From contig URJL01000004.1 of NCBI GenBank assembly GCA_900548115.1, positions 14,128-78,127 of the forward strand: a DNA stretch of 64,000 nt, written 5' to 3'. The position numbers and the translations under genes are program-made. Shown here in pieces: positions 28,101-34,107 of this stretch. How positions within the stretch are numbered: the first letter of the stretch is position 1; each line of letters begins with the position of its first letter. This DNA is from an uncultured Eubacteriales bacterium (GTDB lineage: Bacteria > Bacillota > Clostridia > Oscillospirales > CAG-382). The notes beneath the pieces are model-generated. The model had not been told where the DNA came from, did no database searches, and was given only the letters and a program-made list of their open reading frames with translations.

Positions 28101-29826
28101 TGTTTTCTATTACGGCGACAGCATTACCGAGGGCGTGAACGCGTTGGGCACGACCACCGACGGCGCATCGAACAGCGCGACGGGCTCGTATGCTTATTTC
28201 AGCGCAAGAGAGCTTTCGGCGATCCCGTATTACATCGGCTACGGCGAAAGCGGTCTTGTCCGCCCAGGGTCATTCAAAGAGATGAAAACGGCGATCGAAT
28301 ATCTCAGCGCAAACAAAACGGTCGATCTCTCGGTCGTACCGTCGTACATCGTCATAAATCACGGCTATAACGACGCATATTCGAGCAGCACCGTTCCCGC
28401 GATCACCTCGGAAGAATTTTCGTCGGCGCTTGCGGAAACGCTCGATCTTCTGAACAAGGTATACCCCGATACCGAAATCTTTTATATCATTCCGATCAAC
28501 GGAAGCTATCGAGAGGAAATTTATGCCGCAGAAGAAAAATACAAAAATCTTTCCGTGATCGAAACAAAAGATCTTTCGATCACAAAGCACGACGGAATCC
28601 ATCCCGACAAAGAAAGCGCCGAAAGGATGGGCAAGGCGGCAGCGGAGGCTGTTCGAAAAATACAGAGCCGCACGCACGTGTTTGATTCATATATCACGTA
28701 CCGTTCGACGCTCCAAAACACCGCAAAGGTTTTGCGCGATGAGAAAAAGCTGACCGTCGCCTATTTCGGCGGCTCGGTAACGGCGGGCTACGGCGCTTCC
28801 GATTTCGACGCGGGCGGACGTGCGACCGACAAGAATTCGTGGCGCGCCAAAACGACGGCATGGCTTTCGGAAAATTTCCCGGACGCCAAGATTGAAAGCA
28901 TTTATGCTGCCATCGGCGAGAGCGGAACTTATCTCGGGACCTATATCGTGCAGGATTATGTCATCGCAAAGAACCCCGATCTTGTGTTCATCGAATACGC
29001 CATCAACGATACTTACGGCGGATTTGATAAAGTCCGCGCCGCGCTTCAGCTCGAGACGATCGTGCGCGAGATCAAGACCGCGCTTCCGAAGGCCGATATC
29101 GTGATCCTTTTGTCGGGCGATCACGGACAGCTTTCGGGGAACGCATGGTACTTCCCGACGGCGCAGGGACATGCCGATATCGCCGAGCATTATAATTTGC
29201 CGCTTGTCTATATGGGAAGAGCGCTTTATGATCACATTACAAAGAATTCTCTTTCGTGGGACAGCTTTTATAAGGACAATGTTCATCCGCTCGACGCGGG
29301 CTATGCTTACTATTTTGAAGTGGTGAAGGAATACCTCGGAAATGCACTTTTGCATACACAGCTTTCCGACGCATACAAAACATCACAGCTTCCCGCACTT
29401 TATTCCGATCATCTTCTCGACGGCGACCGCACGCTTGTGTACGCGACCGAGGAGATGCTCGACGGAAACGACGGCTGGAGCCGTTCGAGTGCCAACATCA
29501 ACCCCGTCTTTTCGAAGAAAGGCTCGATTGTGCAAAACATATCCGACACGATGAAGCCGTTCACGTATACTTTTAACGGCACCGAGCTTGCAATCTACAC
29601 GAATCTTTATTCGCCCGTAAAATACGAGCTTACGGTGGACGGAGAAACATCGACCGTCACCTTCTCGGGACATAATCCCACAACGGTCGTAAGCGGACTT
29701 TCGGGCGGCGAACATACCGTGACGATAAAGCCGATCGCGGATACCGTTCCGTCGGGAACGACGACTATGCAGATCGATGCGGTTATGTATCGCGACGAGA
29801 CGAAAGAAACCCGCAAAAACCCATAA
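19135..29826 (+). CDS. Giant secreted NPCBM-GH97-triple SGNH glycan enzyme
   Basis: This 3,563-residue protein has a signal peptide (residues 1-32). Order of parts: NPCBM-like modules at about 39-187, 192-342, 435-577 and 678-822, three ending in a Trp-Gly-Asp-Pro motif; Ig-like BIG2 modules at about 343-432, 587-667, 827-912 and 1522-1604; a GH97 domain at about 921-1519 with GIKADF (Asp1288) and AREG (Glu1337); beta-helix and other beta-rich regions (about 1760-2320); a linker domain; and SGNH esterase domains with Ser2634, Ser2996 and Ser3214. The Asp in GIKADF fits the retaining, alpha-galactosidase-like branch of GH97. The last 380 residues match the gene at 5064. No LPXTG, S-layer, dockerin or transmembrane anchor is visible at the C-terminus. 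The start at 19135 has AAAGGAGAGG. It probably deacylates and trims a complex acylated polysaccharide outside the cell. Confidence 0.9.
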   Translation: MKRKTAKRSLAAVLSVLTACGNFVFAPFSISAADADATVYLQDLYFKNPDGVTVAGSQTIMAGERTVTYASGNVTYSKAIRQDTVNNVGGLEESSMTFSIGDLSVFGSDFTADVGMQAGDTYLLGDAVFKVYVDGVLTAKSGVVSYKSEKTTVTCYVPATAKTLTIAVDCYDDTACDWCVWGDPRLTPRKNAKVYLSPLARTEKNKVQTGYGSYTIRYNDTESREFSQSIYNHAAGVGKPFASVSYDVESIAANGAVFKSYIGLRNDIDGTKDTNKYGKASFLVYADDVLLETSEEITPESPLTRLCAAIPSGTKTLTLAQNPGTSQDCDWCVWGDPYIYPSDIVLFDAYADKTMLLYGETEKITVKFFGGDGEKIADAAYTASFESADSAVATVSNDGTVTARAFGTTEITLIASYGGKEYRKTIPISVTTGAKNVYLADLSSAHAGSYTLRYADTGRLLCEKGLYIHAGKPGAAFVSATYDIAQYTAADTSFHSYIGFLATNGSETDTAMRGLASFVVYADGTEIAKSDFISPASELSRIDVLIPKGTKILKIALDPGEKQDFDWCLWGDPYLAVDEDYENRLSSVSLSAEKTELSLGESVGTSLVATLVSGSEPDLSKAKITYSSSAPDVLSVKDDGTVTALSNGTAILSVKVEYNSSAASAALRFRCGETAGDITRYLGELSPEKASVGWGALTIDRDLSGNKIHFANDGDGITCEKGLMTHAPAELVYDIEHYGAFAFRATVGITDDEAAGKGLVQFFVYADDTLLYQSAKMTNVGPYEEIDVTVPDGTKTLRLVADSCGDNASDHSAWGNARILLSAENGKNVVFARAALSRAVLPVNETAKVSVTGLYADGSALDGTESITYKSENEGVFTVDENGVLTGVSDGVAMLCTTIASGNSTYTTETRVIVGESENGFLFHFNSPDGTRTFILSLSETDGALSYMLCDENSLAIEESALGIVTDKADFTSGLTLKEASTAEFIEDTYTLTAHTKERYTDNANERRFTFTKDGAEMTLVVRLYNDGAALRYILSSADGADIMLKDEKTSAVFLSDATVWTMPYTATLEGMYGETTTGYTKGSNFSLPALVRNGEKYVLLTESGINPAVSGTRLYGVEDGLSFVPVEKNATVSSPFTSTWRVLIEGSLADVTESSLVTAVAEKPDESIDYGFVEPGMSAWSWDEVHFRGQADPDVHKKYIDYAAEMGWKYYTLDYGWQKPDGEVKDGNYKVLPGVHYDWVPDVIAHAKSKGVKLIGWVHRVNLEDEAEMNAILEDYKTIGLAGIKADFFNSESAETMKIYDRLYRKCAQLGLIVNCHGANKPTGEVRTYPNVIAREGIKGDEYAYYDGMWASQYTIIPFLRSVTGPADVTEYIYPRLTNKTTCGSQMALSVLVTSGLHYMGTPPEKMLNSPAKNLYTDFPTVFDDRFLLDGEVGKYALIAARYGDAYYIGGITTDARTAVAKLDFLNENTTYFADIYKDGNSKDEMKVETKLVKRGDELSVDFLENGGAIIRLRPISTLTAPESIRISEESVTTDIGESVGLSVITSGEETPGALLYSSSNEKVARIENGIVYAVGAGIATVRVSAAADTAVYAECRVNVRRSENAVSGLAITAPESVKPNESFTVSFKTPSGVSKDDISFIDGSFKALPITSSSEENGVLSFVISMPCGEKIGVLDARGTELGFFTARAEVTILYDGAVEKTALSGETITLKGKNSSGDLLFVGWKIGDTVYAAETDITVPFGVSELSVTSVFADPTERVTLYIDAENGKDENEGLTKNSAVRTVSRAFSLLDSYGAKEQILTVIGFLSPARSLPQNSSNITITGADENAVFNVGADGIAMNGDLSFRDIRFECNTVNKFFDTMGHTLVIGENVSTEKSPSTVIIHSGTMNSDGPREHVTIKSGTFRISAGAFYNISKANKTNGADYIIDGGNVTLHFCADNFSTTQHGTIFTDAVNAIHNGGNLSITTQDTNGENIVFEKPVTLIQNYGNKASVKGIFELCTNGYYVIESEKYGACRVEATSTEGVFRAVCGEGVNAFADKVKINDTFTAQSDKITHVTYRPDKAAKIGENTFDTLSEAVSAAKNGDTVTLLQSAVLSENITIQSGVSVDLDGFAVSGGKLILSKGACAYSTGELSQYVLPSENYVLGENRDGEEYRILPLGIRRDGNTLYFDDEAYTVRGKNGSVNGEVELYGVSYTFTVSDMHAPSLYAKNITISDGSFDSLHATDGGSARFTVNGGSINTVFAGSLGGNESVSVSAVGGSITTLYASGEGLTGTVEISIGSGNIENLYKTAPNGTPAGTVHINGTNGKVFTGWDENERAIFMTLELLGMQLRTTGVQGLRFIAELRGDKNGVDEYGVIVLPESLLNDSELTLDTERIAKISSKDSNFKIFDSDADSIRYTVCITGIEPKNYDRRYCVRAYMKYTGSDGEHIVYTDTMPGDILSTAKGICDRYPGQYEELYERILNEYAATFVSAGEFKKKVEELSESGLSVLSLDFTSEGKAIGTDGSETENADWSVTDYLSVSDFDILQYCLSVRSGVLSLAFYDADKTFINGVSGSTNGGNDGYTVAIYQKDIPENASFVRLSRHKNFDLTSAKLSRAIGDEVNGYCLTKDKTTFAGKKILCVGDSLTYGDYGTTVPGRGYPHNENYPYYLAKYTGASVEWYARGGYTATNLYGDYHDGIFSGAGRDGEYSAKDADFVIVMLGTNGGLTKNGKAHFESYRKLVEGLKKDMKAGAKLILMTPPHATKDPSKVNYGYAENVSDAYGAVYALAKEQNLPVFDVYRDSGLSEKNETLMQPNDGLHFGGVGYSTLAAFVTNELKLLVSGKLDALSASEETDKADTEFLSTIEYPAFSLCDGKYKTFGRWFKKTVNGAECDVTTTTGSQIFFLTNGATTFTVDFKDETQCKSAKPYFAVSIDGGEPTRCPITENTITLPDASRHAVWLFMDGLYEREDKWNGEVGFAVAGISVNAGTMRAIEPTNDIVFYYGDSITEGVNALGTTTDGASNSATGSYAYFSARELSAIPYYIGYGESGLVRPGSFKEMKTAIEYLSANKTVDLSVVPSYIVINHGYNDAYSSSTVPAITSEEFSSALAETLDLLNKVYPDTEIFYIIPINGSYREEIYAAEEKYKNLSVIETKDLSITKHDGIHPDKESAERMGKAAAEAVRKIQSRTHVFDSYITYRSTLQNTAKVLRDEKKLTVAYFGGSVTAGYGASDFDAGGRATDKNSWRAKTTAWLSENFPDAKIESIYAAIGESGTYLGTYIVQDYVIAKNPDLVFIEYAINDTYGGFDKVRAALQLETIVREIKTALPKADIVILLSGDHGQLSGNAWYFPTAQGHADIAEHYNLPLVYMGRALYDHITKNSLSWDSFYKDNVHPLDAGYAYYFEVVKEYLGNALLHTQLSDAYKTSQLPALYSDHLLDGDRTLVYATEEMLDGNDGWSRSSANINPVFSKKGSIVQNISDTMKPFTYTFNGTELAIYTNLYSPVKYELTVDGETSTVTFSGHNPTTVVSGLSGGEHTVTIKPIADTVPSGTTTMQIDAVMYRDETKETRKNP

Positions 29827-29862
29827 TAATTCCGAAGCGCCCATCGCGGCGCAAAACAAAGG

Positions 29863-29897
29863 TCTCCCGCCGCTTTCCCCTTGCGGCGGGAGATTTT
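29863..29897 (+). terminator. Rho-independent terminator
   Basis: An 11-bp stem (TCTCCCGCCGC with GCGGCGGGAGA) around TTTCCCCTT is followed by TTTT, 36 bases after the giant gene. Confidence 0.9.
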
Positions 29898-29975
29898 CGT
29901 TATTCAGAACAAGGGCGCTTTTATGCCGAAGCGGAGAAGAAAAACAAAAAAACTCCGAAAATCGCGAAAAAACCT

Positions 29976-30004
29976 TTGCAATTTTCGAAAGAATGTGCTA
30001 TAAT
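29976..30004 (+). promoter_or_regulatory. Sigma-A promoter of a truncated MATE gene
   Basis: TTGCAA (29976-29981) and TATAAT (29999-30004) with 17-base spacing. Transcription would start near 30011, ahead of the leader hairpin. Confidence 0.8.
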
Positions 30005-30024
30005 TCCCCTTGGTGTGTAGCCGC

Positions 30025-30066
30025 ACGGCGTAAGTCCAACTTTCGGACTTACGCCGTATTTTTTTA
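30025..30066 (+). promoter_or_regulatory. Leader terminator (attenuator-like) before MATE start
   Basis: A perfect 13-bp stem (ACGGCGTAAGTCC with GGACTTACGCCGT) and a 7-base loop are followed by eight T residues. It lies between the promoter and the ribosome site GGAGG, so most transcripts would stop after about 55 nucleotides unless the hairpin is prevented. No competing antiterminator stem or leader peptide is clear. Confidence 0.7.
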
Positions 30067-30090
30067 TATTTTTACTTCGGAGGTCAAAAA

Positions 30091-30252
30091 ATGCAACAGA
30101 AACAGCTCGGTCTTGCGACCGAAAAAATCGGAAGACTGATGGGGCGGTACGCCGTGCCGTGCGTGATCTCGCTTTTGGTCGGGGGGCTTTACAACATTGT
30201 CGATCAGATGTCTGCGGAAAGTGGCAAAGAAAAAAGCGCGGTCATACTATGA
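30091..30252 (+). pseudogene. 5' fragment of a MATE transporter gene
   Basis: The first 40 codons read as a normal MATE N-terminus (KIGRLMGRYAVPCVISLLVG then GLYNIVDQM), with the ribosome site CGGAGG. Homology stops abruptly at about 30210, and the frame closes 14 codons later at 30252. The remaining 400 or so codons are absent and cotJA begins shortly after. It is a deletion or rearrangement remnant, or an assembly join. Confidence 0.8.
30241..30251 (+). promoter_or_regulatory. Possible sporulation sigma -10 for cotJ operon
   Basis: CATACTAT at 30243-30250 resembles the -10 element of SigE/SigK-type promoters (CATA-N3-T). No convincing -35 element is visible, so this is only a candidate. 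cotJ in Bacillus subtilis is SigE-dependent. Confidence 0.3.
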
Positions 30253-30319
30253 CGGTGAGCGCGAGCGCTCGATATGACCGATAAGAAACAATAAAATGAG
30301 AAAGGAAGCGTGTGAAACC

Positions 30320-30496
30320 GTGAATCAATCGATTGTGATAGAACCGCAAATGCTTGCGTCGGCGTATATCCCGTTTCAGATAAGCGAATTCGATGCTTTG
30401 TATGAACCGGACGAAGCGCTGGAAAAGGGGACGGTGTTCCCCGAATTGTATCTTCCGGGTCTCGGATACGGGGGAGGTGCAAATTATGCGCGATAA
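30320..30496 (+). CDS. cotJA: Spore coat associated protein CotJA
   Basis: This 58-residue protein has the CotJA pattern: AYIPFQ, then LYEPDEALEKGTVFPELYLP. CotJA is part of the CotJ complex of the spore coat. I prefer GTG 30320 with AAAGGAAG upstream; an in-frame ATG at 30296 would add eight residues but has a poor ribosome site. The gene overlaps cotJB by 11 bases, showing an intact operon start. Confidence 0.88.
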   Translation: MNQSIVIEPQMLASAYIPFQISEFDALYEPDEALEKGTVFPELYLPGLGYGGGANYAR

Positions 30497-30776
30497 AACC
30501 TCCCGCACCTATCTTTTGCGCAAATGGCAGGAGTATTCCTTTGCCGCCTATGAAGCAAGACTGTATCTCGATACCCATCCCGGAAGCCGCGCGGCACTGA
30601 ATTATTTTAATAAATTTGTCGCTTTGCAAAATGCAGCCGCTAAAGAATTGCAGACGCGATACGGCGCCGTGACGCAAAATCCCGACGCTCCGCTTTCCGA
30701 ATGGAGCTGGATCGATATGCCGTGGCCGTGGACCGAGAGCGAAGAAGCCGAAGAAACGAAAAGGGGAGGAAATTGA
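30486..30776 (+). CDS. cotJB: Spore coat protein CotJB
   Basis: This 96-residue protein has the CotJB hallmarks KWQEYSFAAYEARLYLDTHP at residues 12-31 and DMPWPW near the C-terminus. CotJB belongs to the CotJABC coat assembly. The start at 30486 has GGGGGAGGTG upstream, inside the end of cotJA. cotJC follows after three bases. Confidence 0.92.
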   Translation: MRDKTSRTYLLRKWQEYSFAAYEARLYLDTHPGSRAALNYFNKFVALQNAAAKELQTRYGAVTQNPDAPLSEWSWIDMPWPWTESEEAEETKRGGN

Positions 30777-30779
30777 CCG

Positions 30780-31186
30780 ATGTGGAGCTATGAGAAAAAA
30801 TTGCAATTCCCGATCAATATCAAACACACCGACGCACGCAGTGCCAAGATCATCATGAGCCAGTACGGCGGCCCCGACGGCGAGATCGGCGCTTCGCTCC
30901 GCTATCTCTCCCAACGCTATACCATGCCGAACGGTCAGCTGATCGGGCTTTTGACCGATATCGGTACGGAAGAACTGGCTCATATGGAGATGGTTGCTTC
31001 CATTGTCCATCAGCTGACGCGCGGGCTTACCGAAAAACAGATCGAGGAACAGGGCTTTTCGGAATACTATACCGACCACGGTCTCGGTATCTGGCCGCAG
31101 TCGGCGGGCGGAATCCCGCACGATGCGCTGACGTATGCCTCCAAGGGAAACGCGATTTGTGATCTGAACGAGGATCTGGCGGCAGA
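30780..31186 (+). pseudogene. cotJC: 5' part of interrupted cotJC
   Basis: The first 135 codons of CotJC, a manganese-catalase-fold spore coat protein, are intact: MWSYEKKLQFPINIKHTDAR, QYGGPDGEIGASLRYLSQRY and LLTDIGTEELAHMEM (metal-ligand Glu and His). Homology ends at DLNEDLAA, exactly where the element begins. In the present state the frame runs on into foreign sequence to 31424. The missing end is found at 39412-39613. Joining base 31186 to 39412 gives 609 bases in frame, 202 residues, normal for CotJC. Confidence 0.93.
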
Positions 31187-31215
31187 TGGTACGACCACCA
31201 AAGAACAACCTGTGA
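31182..31215. other. attL junction of the cotJC element
   Basis: The shared GCAGA (31182-31186) ends in the putative GA crossover at 31185-31186. After 14 bases comes the arm AAGAACAACCTGTGA (31201-31215). The arm is the inverse of the one at the right end with one mismatch. Confidence 0.8.
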
Positions 31216-31613
31216 AAACGAAGTGCCGAAAACCCTTGATTTTATTGGATTTTTCCGCTTTTTCAGGTTGTACAAGCCTTACCGCCCTGCAACCATATAA
31301 TGGTACGGGTCTTCTCATACTTTTTCACGTTCCTCTTACTAAAATAATTCCTGTACTTATATTGTATAGAGTTCATACTGCTTTTTGGATATGTCTGTAC
31401 AGTTCCATACATTCGCCAATATAATTCATTACGCTGCCTTTATGAAAGCGGTAGAGGTAATAATGAAAAAGTGGCAGGATTAAATTATAAATACCGCAAA
31501 CAAAACAGTTCGGCTTCTTTATACAATCTTAATGTCTTACGCAAAAACTCTAATGCCATCTTTATAGGAATTGTGCTATCATAATACGGAAAAATGTGAT
31601 CGAGGTATTTTGA
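31216..31613. other. Non-coding left part of the element
   Basis: These 398 AT-rich bases lie before ktrB. No gene with a ribosome site is seen. TATCAT near 31578 could be a -10 for ktrB but the -35 is poor. I looked for a cyclic-di-AMP riboswitch and did not find its conserved core. Confidence 0.5.
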
Positions 31614-32942
31614 ATGGAAATACTGAAAAGAAAACTATCTACGTTTCAAATAATACTGCTGGGGTTTGCAGGGGTCATATTGCTTGGCGCATTGATATTA
31701 ACTCTGCCGATTTCTTCAAAGTCTCATGAATGGACGTCATTTATCGATGCTCTGTTTACTTCAACATCTGCCGTGTGTGTAACAGGACTTATTGTGTTCG
31801 ATACCGCAACGCATTGGACGATATTCGGGCAGAGCGTCATATTGTTGCTAATTCAAATCGGCGGTATGGGCGTTGTAACAATTGCAGTTTCACTTGCCGT
31901 TGCCTCCGGTAAAAAAATCGGGCTGTTCAGCCGTGAAACAATGAAAAACGCAATTTCCGCGCCGAACGTGAGCGGAATCGTTCGGTTGACCGGATTTATA
32001 ATCAAGGGGATCTTTTTGATTGAAATGATCGGCGCACTGATTATGCTCCCTGTGTTTTGCAAGGATTACGGCGCGGAAGGTATATGGATGGCTGTTTTTC
32101 ACTCCGTGTCTGCATTTTGCAATGCCGGATTCGATATTATGGGAACCAAAAGCGGAGAATTTGCTTCTCTGACTCACTACTCCGCACAACCGGTTATCAA
32201 TATTACGATTATGCTGTTGATTATTATCGGCGGTATCGGGTTCCTTGTATGGGAAGACATTTGCAAACACAAGTGGCGAATAAGAGAATATCGCACGCAG
32301 AGCAAACTTGTTTTGATTGTTACGGCTGCGCTGATTGTTTTCCCCGCTGTTTATTTCTTCTTTTTTGAATGTGGCGACTTGCCTGTCGGAGAACGAATAC
32401 TTGCGTCTTTATTTCAATCTGTAACGCCGAGAACGGCAGGCTTTAACACGATAAATCTTACCGCAATCAGTGATACGGGATTATACCTGATGATTATTCT
32501 TATGTTGATAGGCGGTTCACCGGGTTCGACAGCAGGCGGTATGAAAACGACGACGATAGCAGTCTTGTTTTCTTCTGCTTTTTCCGTTTTCCGAAAAAAA
32601 GATAATGCCGAACTCATGAAACGTCGGATTGATGATGAAACCGTAAAAACAGCTTCGGCAGTGTTTTTGATGTACATAACTCTGTTTTTGGCTGGCGGAA
32701 TGGCGATCAGTACGATTGAAAATTTGCCTATCACATCCTGTCTTTACGAAGCAGCCTCCGCCGTAGGTACGGTAGGACTGACACTCGGCATTACTCCGAC
32801 ACTCGGTAGCGCTTCTAAAATGATTCTGATTATATCCATGTTCTTTGGTCGGGTGGGCGGATTAACGCTGATCTATGCCGCTTTCGGAGCAAATAAAAAG
32901 CAAGTAGCAAAACTTCCGGTGGATACAATTGCCGTTGGCTGA
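31614..32942 (+). CDS. ktrB: KtrB/TrkH-type potassium channel subunit
   Basis: This 442-residue membrane protein has four M1-P-M2 repeats with the Gly-containing selectivity loops of the Trk/Ktr family: TSAVCVTGL, SVSAFCNAGFD, SVTPRTAGFN and AASAVGTVGLT. It takes up K+, often Na+-dependently, when bound to a KtrA ring. Length fits KtrB better than the longer proteobacterial TrkH. It is followed after 18 bases by ktrA. The ribosome site GAGG is modest. It is cargo of the cotJC element. Confidence 0.93.
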   Translation: MEILKRKLSTFQIILLGFAGVILLGALILTLPISSKSHEWTSFIDALFTSTSAVCVTGLIVFDTATHWTIFGQSVILLLIQIGGMGVVTIAVSLAVASGKKIGLFSRETMKNAISAPNVSGIVRLTGFIIKGIFLIEMIGALIMLPVFCKDYGAEGIWMAVFHSVSAFCNAGFDIMGTKSGEFASLTHYSAQPVINITIMLLIIIGGIGFLVWEDICKHKWRIREYRTQSKLVLIVTAALIVFPAVYFFFFECGDLPVGERILASLFQSVTPRTAGFNTINLTAISDTGLYLMIILMLIGGSPGSTAGGMKTTTIAVLFSSAFSVFRKKDNAELMKRRIDDETVKTASAVFLMYITLFLAGGMAISTIENLPITSCLYEAASAVGTVGLTLGITPTLGSASKMILIISMFFGRVGGLTLIYAAFGANKKQVAKLPVDTIAVG

Positions 32943-32960
32943 GCTGAGGAGGATATTTAT

Positions 32961-33614
32961 ATGAAAACAAAATCTGTTTTATTGATAGGTCTCGGACGTT
33001 TCGGAAAATACATAGCAATGAAATTGCACGAATTGGGACATGAGATCATGGCAGTAGACGCAAATGAGGAAAGAATTAACGATGCTATGCCGTATGTGAC
33101 TAACGGACAAATCGGCGACAGTACAAACGAAGCGTTGCTGAAATCTCTCGGTATAAAAAATTACGATGTTTGTATCGTAACAATCGGTGGGGACTTTCAA
33201 AGTTCTCTTGAAACGACCTGCTTATTAAAGGAATTGGGCGCGCAAAAGGTTGTGTCTCGTGCCGAACAGGATGTACAGGCGAAATTTCTTCTGCGTAACG
33301 GCGCGGACGAAATTATCTACCCCGAAAAGCAACTTGCCACATGGGCTGCAATCCGATACACATCCGACCATATTCTCGATTATATAGAACTCGGTGATTC
33401 CAGCTCGATTTTTGAAGTGTCCGTTCCGCAGGCATGGATGGGAAAATCAATTGCAGAGATCGATATTCGCAGAAAATACAATGTAAACATCATCGCCACA
33501 AAGAAAAACGGAAAAATCAATGCGGTTGTTACCGCCGACACAGTTCTCTCGGGTGACGAAACGCTTTTGGTGCTCGGAGACTATAAGGCTTTGCGCAAAT
33601 GCTTTGATATTTAA
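32961..33614 (+). CDS. ktrA: KtrA/TrkA-type RCK regulatory subunit
   Basis: This 217-residue protein has a Rossmann RCK-N domain (IGLGRFGKYIAMKLHELGHE at residues 7-26) and an RCK-C domain (about residues 135-217). It is cytoplasmic, binds ATP/ADP, and gates KtrB; the RCK-C part often binds cyclic-di-AMP in Firmicutes. The length is that of single-unit KtrA. It shares an operon with ktrB. Confidence 0.93.
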   Translation: MKTKSVLLIGLGRFGKYIAMKLHELGHEIMAVDANEERINDAMPYVTNGQIGDSTNEALLKSLGIKNYDVCIVTIGGDFQSSLETTCLLKELGAQKVVSRAEQDVQAKFLLRNGADEIIYPEKQLATWAAIRYTSDHILDYIELGDSSSIFEVSVPQAWMGKSIAEIDIRRKYNVNIIATKKNGKINAVVTADTVLSGDETLLVLGDYKALRKCFDI

Positions 33615-33638
33615 CGGATATCAAAGAAGGTGATTGCC

Positions 33639-33923
33639 GTGGGAGATATCATACTTGTTTTTGCGGTAATTGCAATTATGGTTGGCGGCTTTTTCGTTAT
33701 GAAAAGGCTCGACGCTTTCCCGGAAGCAAACGAGGAAGCCACTAAAAAAGAATACAAAAATACTCCGAACGTGCAGTTCCTTGATACGGATGACTATGAG
33801 AAAGTTATTTCCGATATAGAGAAATTCAAAATTACTCACGAAGACATAAAACTGATTATTTACGACGGAAAGAATGATGATCTGACCGATATGATGAAAC
33901 TTTACGATCACACGGATATGTAG
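33639..33923 (+). CDS. Small membrane protein of the Ktr cassette
   Basis: This 94-residue protein has one N-terminal membrane helix (GDIILVFAVIAIMVGGFFV) and a cytoplasmic tail of about 70 residues, rich in Asp and Lys. I prefer GTG 33639, eight bases after AGAAGG; GTG 33630 would add three residues. It sits between ktrA and the kinase gene and is probably a partner of the transporter or sensor. I do not recognise a named family. Confidence 0.75.
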   Translation: MGDIILVFAVIAIMVGGFFVMKRLDAFPEANEEATKKEYKNTPNVQFLDTDDYEKVISDIEKFKITHEDIKLIIYDGKNDDLTDMMKLYDHTDM

Positions 33924-33943
33924 ATTTATTCGGAAAAATATGT

Positions 33944-33949
33944 TATAAT
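33944..33949 (+). promoter_or_regulatory. -10 element before kinase gene
   Basis: A perfect TATAAT at 33944-33949 has a weak -35 (TAGATT at 33921-33926, 17-base spacing), consistent with an activated or weak promoter for the two-component genes. Confidence 0.5.
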
Positions 33950-34029
33950 GAAAGCGTATAGTTTTGCTTCGCAAGCCTTACGGCGTTCCGCTGTTCAGCA
34001 CTTCGTGCGTTCGATTCATTGACGGCTGT

Positions 34030-34059
34030 GCAAAATGCCCTTGCAAGCAAGCATTTTGC
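34030..34059. repeat. Inverted repeat in kinase leader
   Basis: A 9-bp perfect inverted repeat (GCAAAATGC with GCATTTTGC) around a 12-base loop lies within a GC-rich 110-base stretch. No T run follows, so it is not a simple terminator. Function unknown. Confidence 0.55.
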
Positions 34060-34107
34060 TTATGGTAATAAGTGTGATTCAATTTTCAAGGAGCGTTGTC
34101 ATATCGG

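Noticed and set aside
30204..31208. 334-codon minus-strand frame over the cotJ operon
   Set aside because: It is antisense to cotJA, cotJB and cotJC, which all have clear family motifs.
31216..31613. Cyclic-di-AMP riboswitch ahead of ktrB
   Set aside because: I could not find the conserved core bases of the ydaO-type aptamer in this AT-rich leader.
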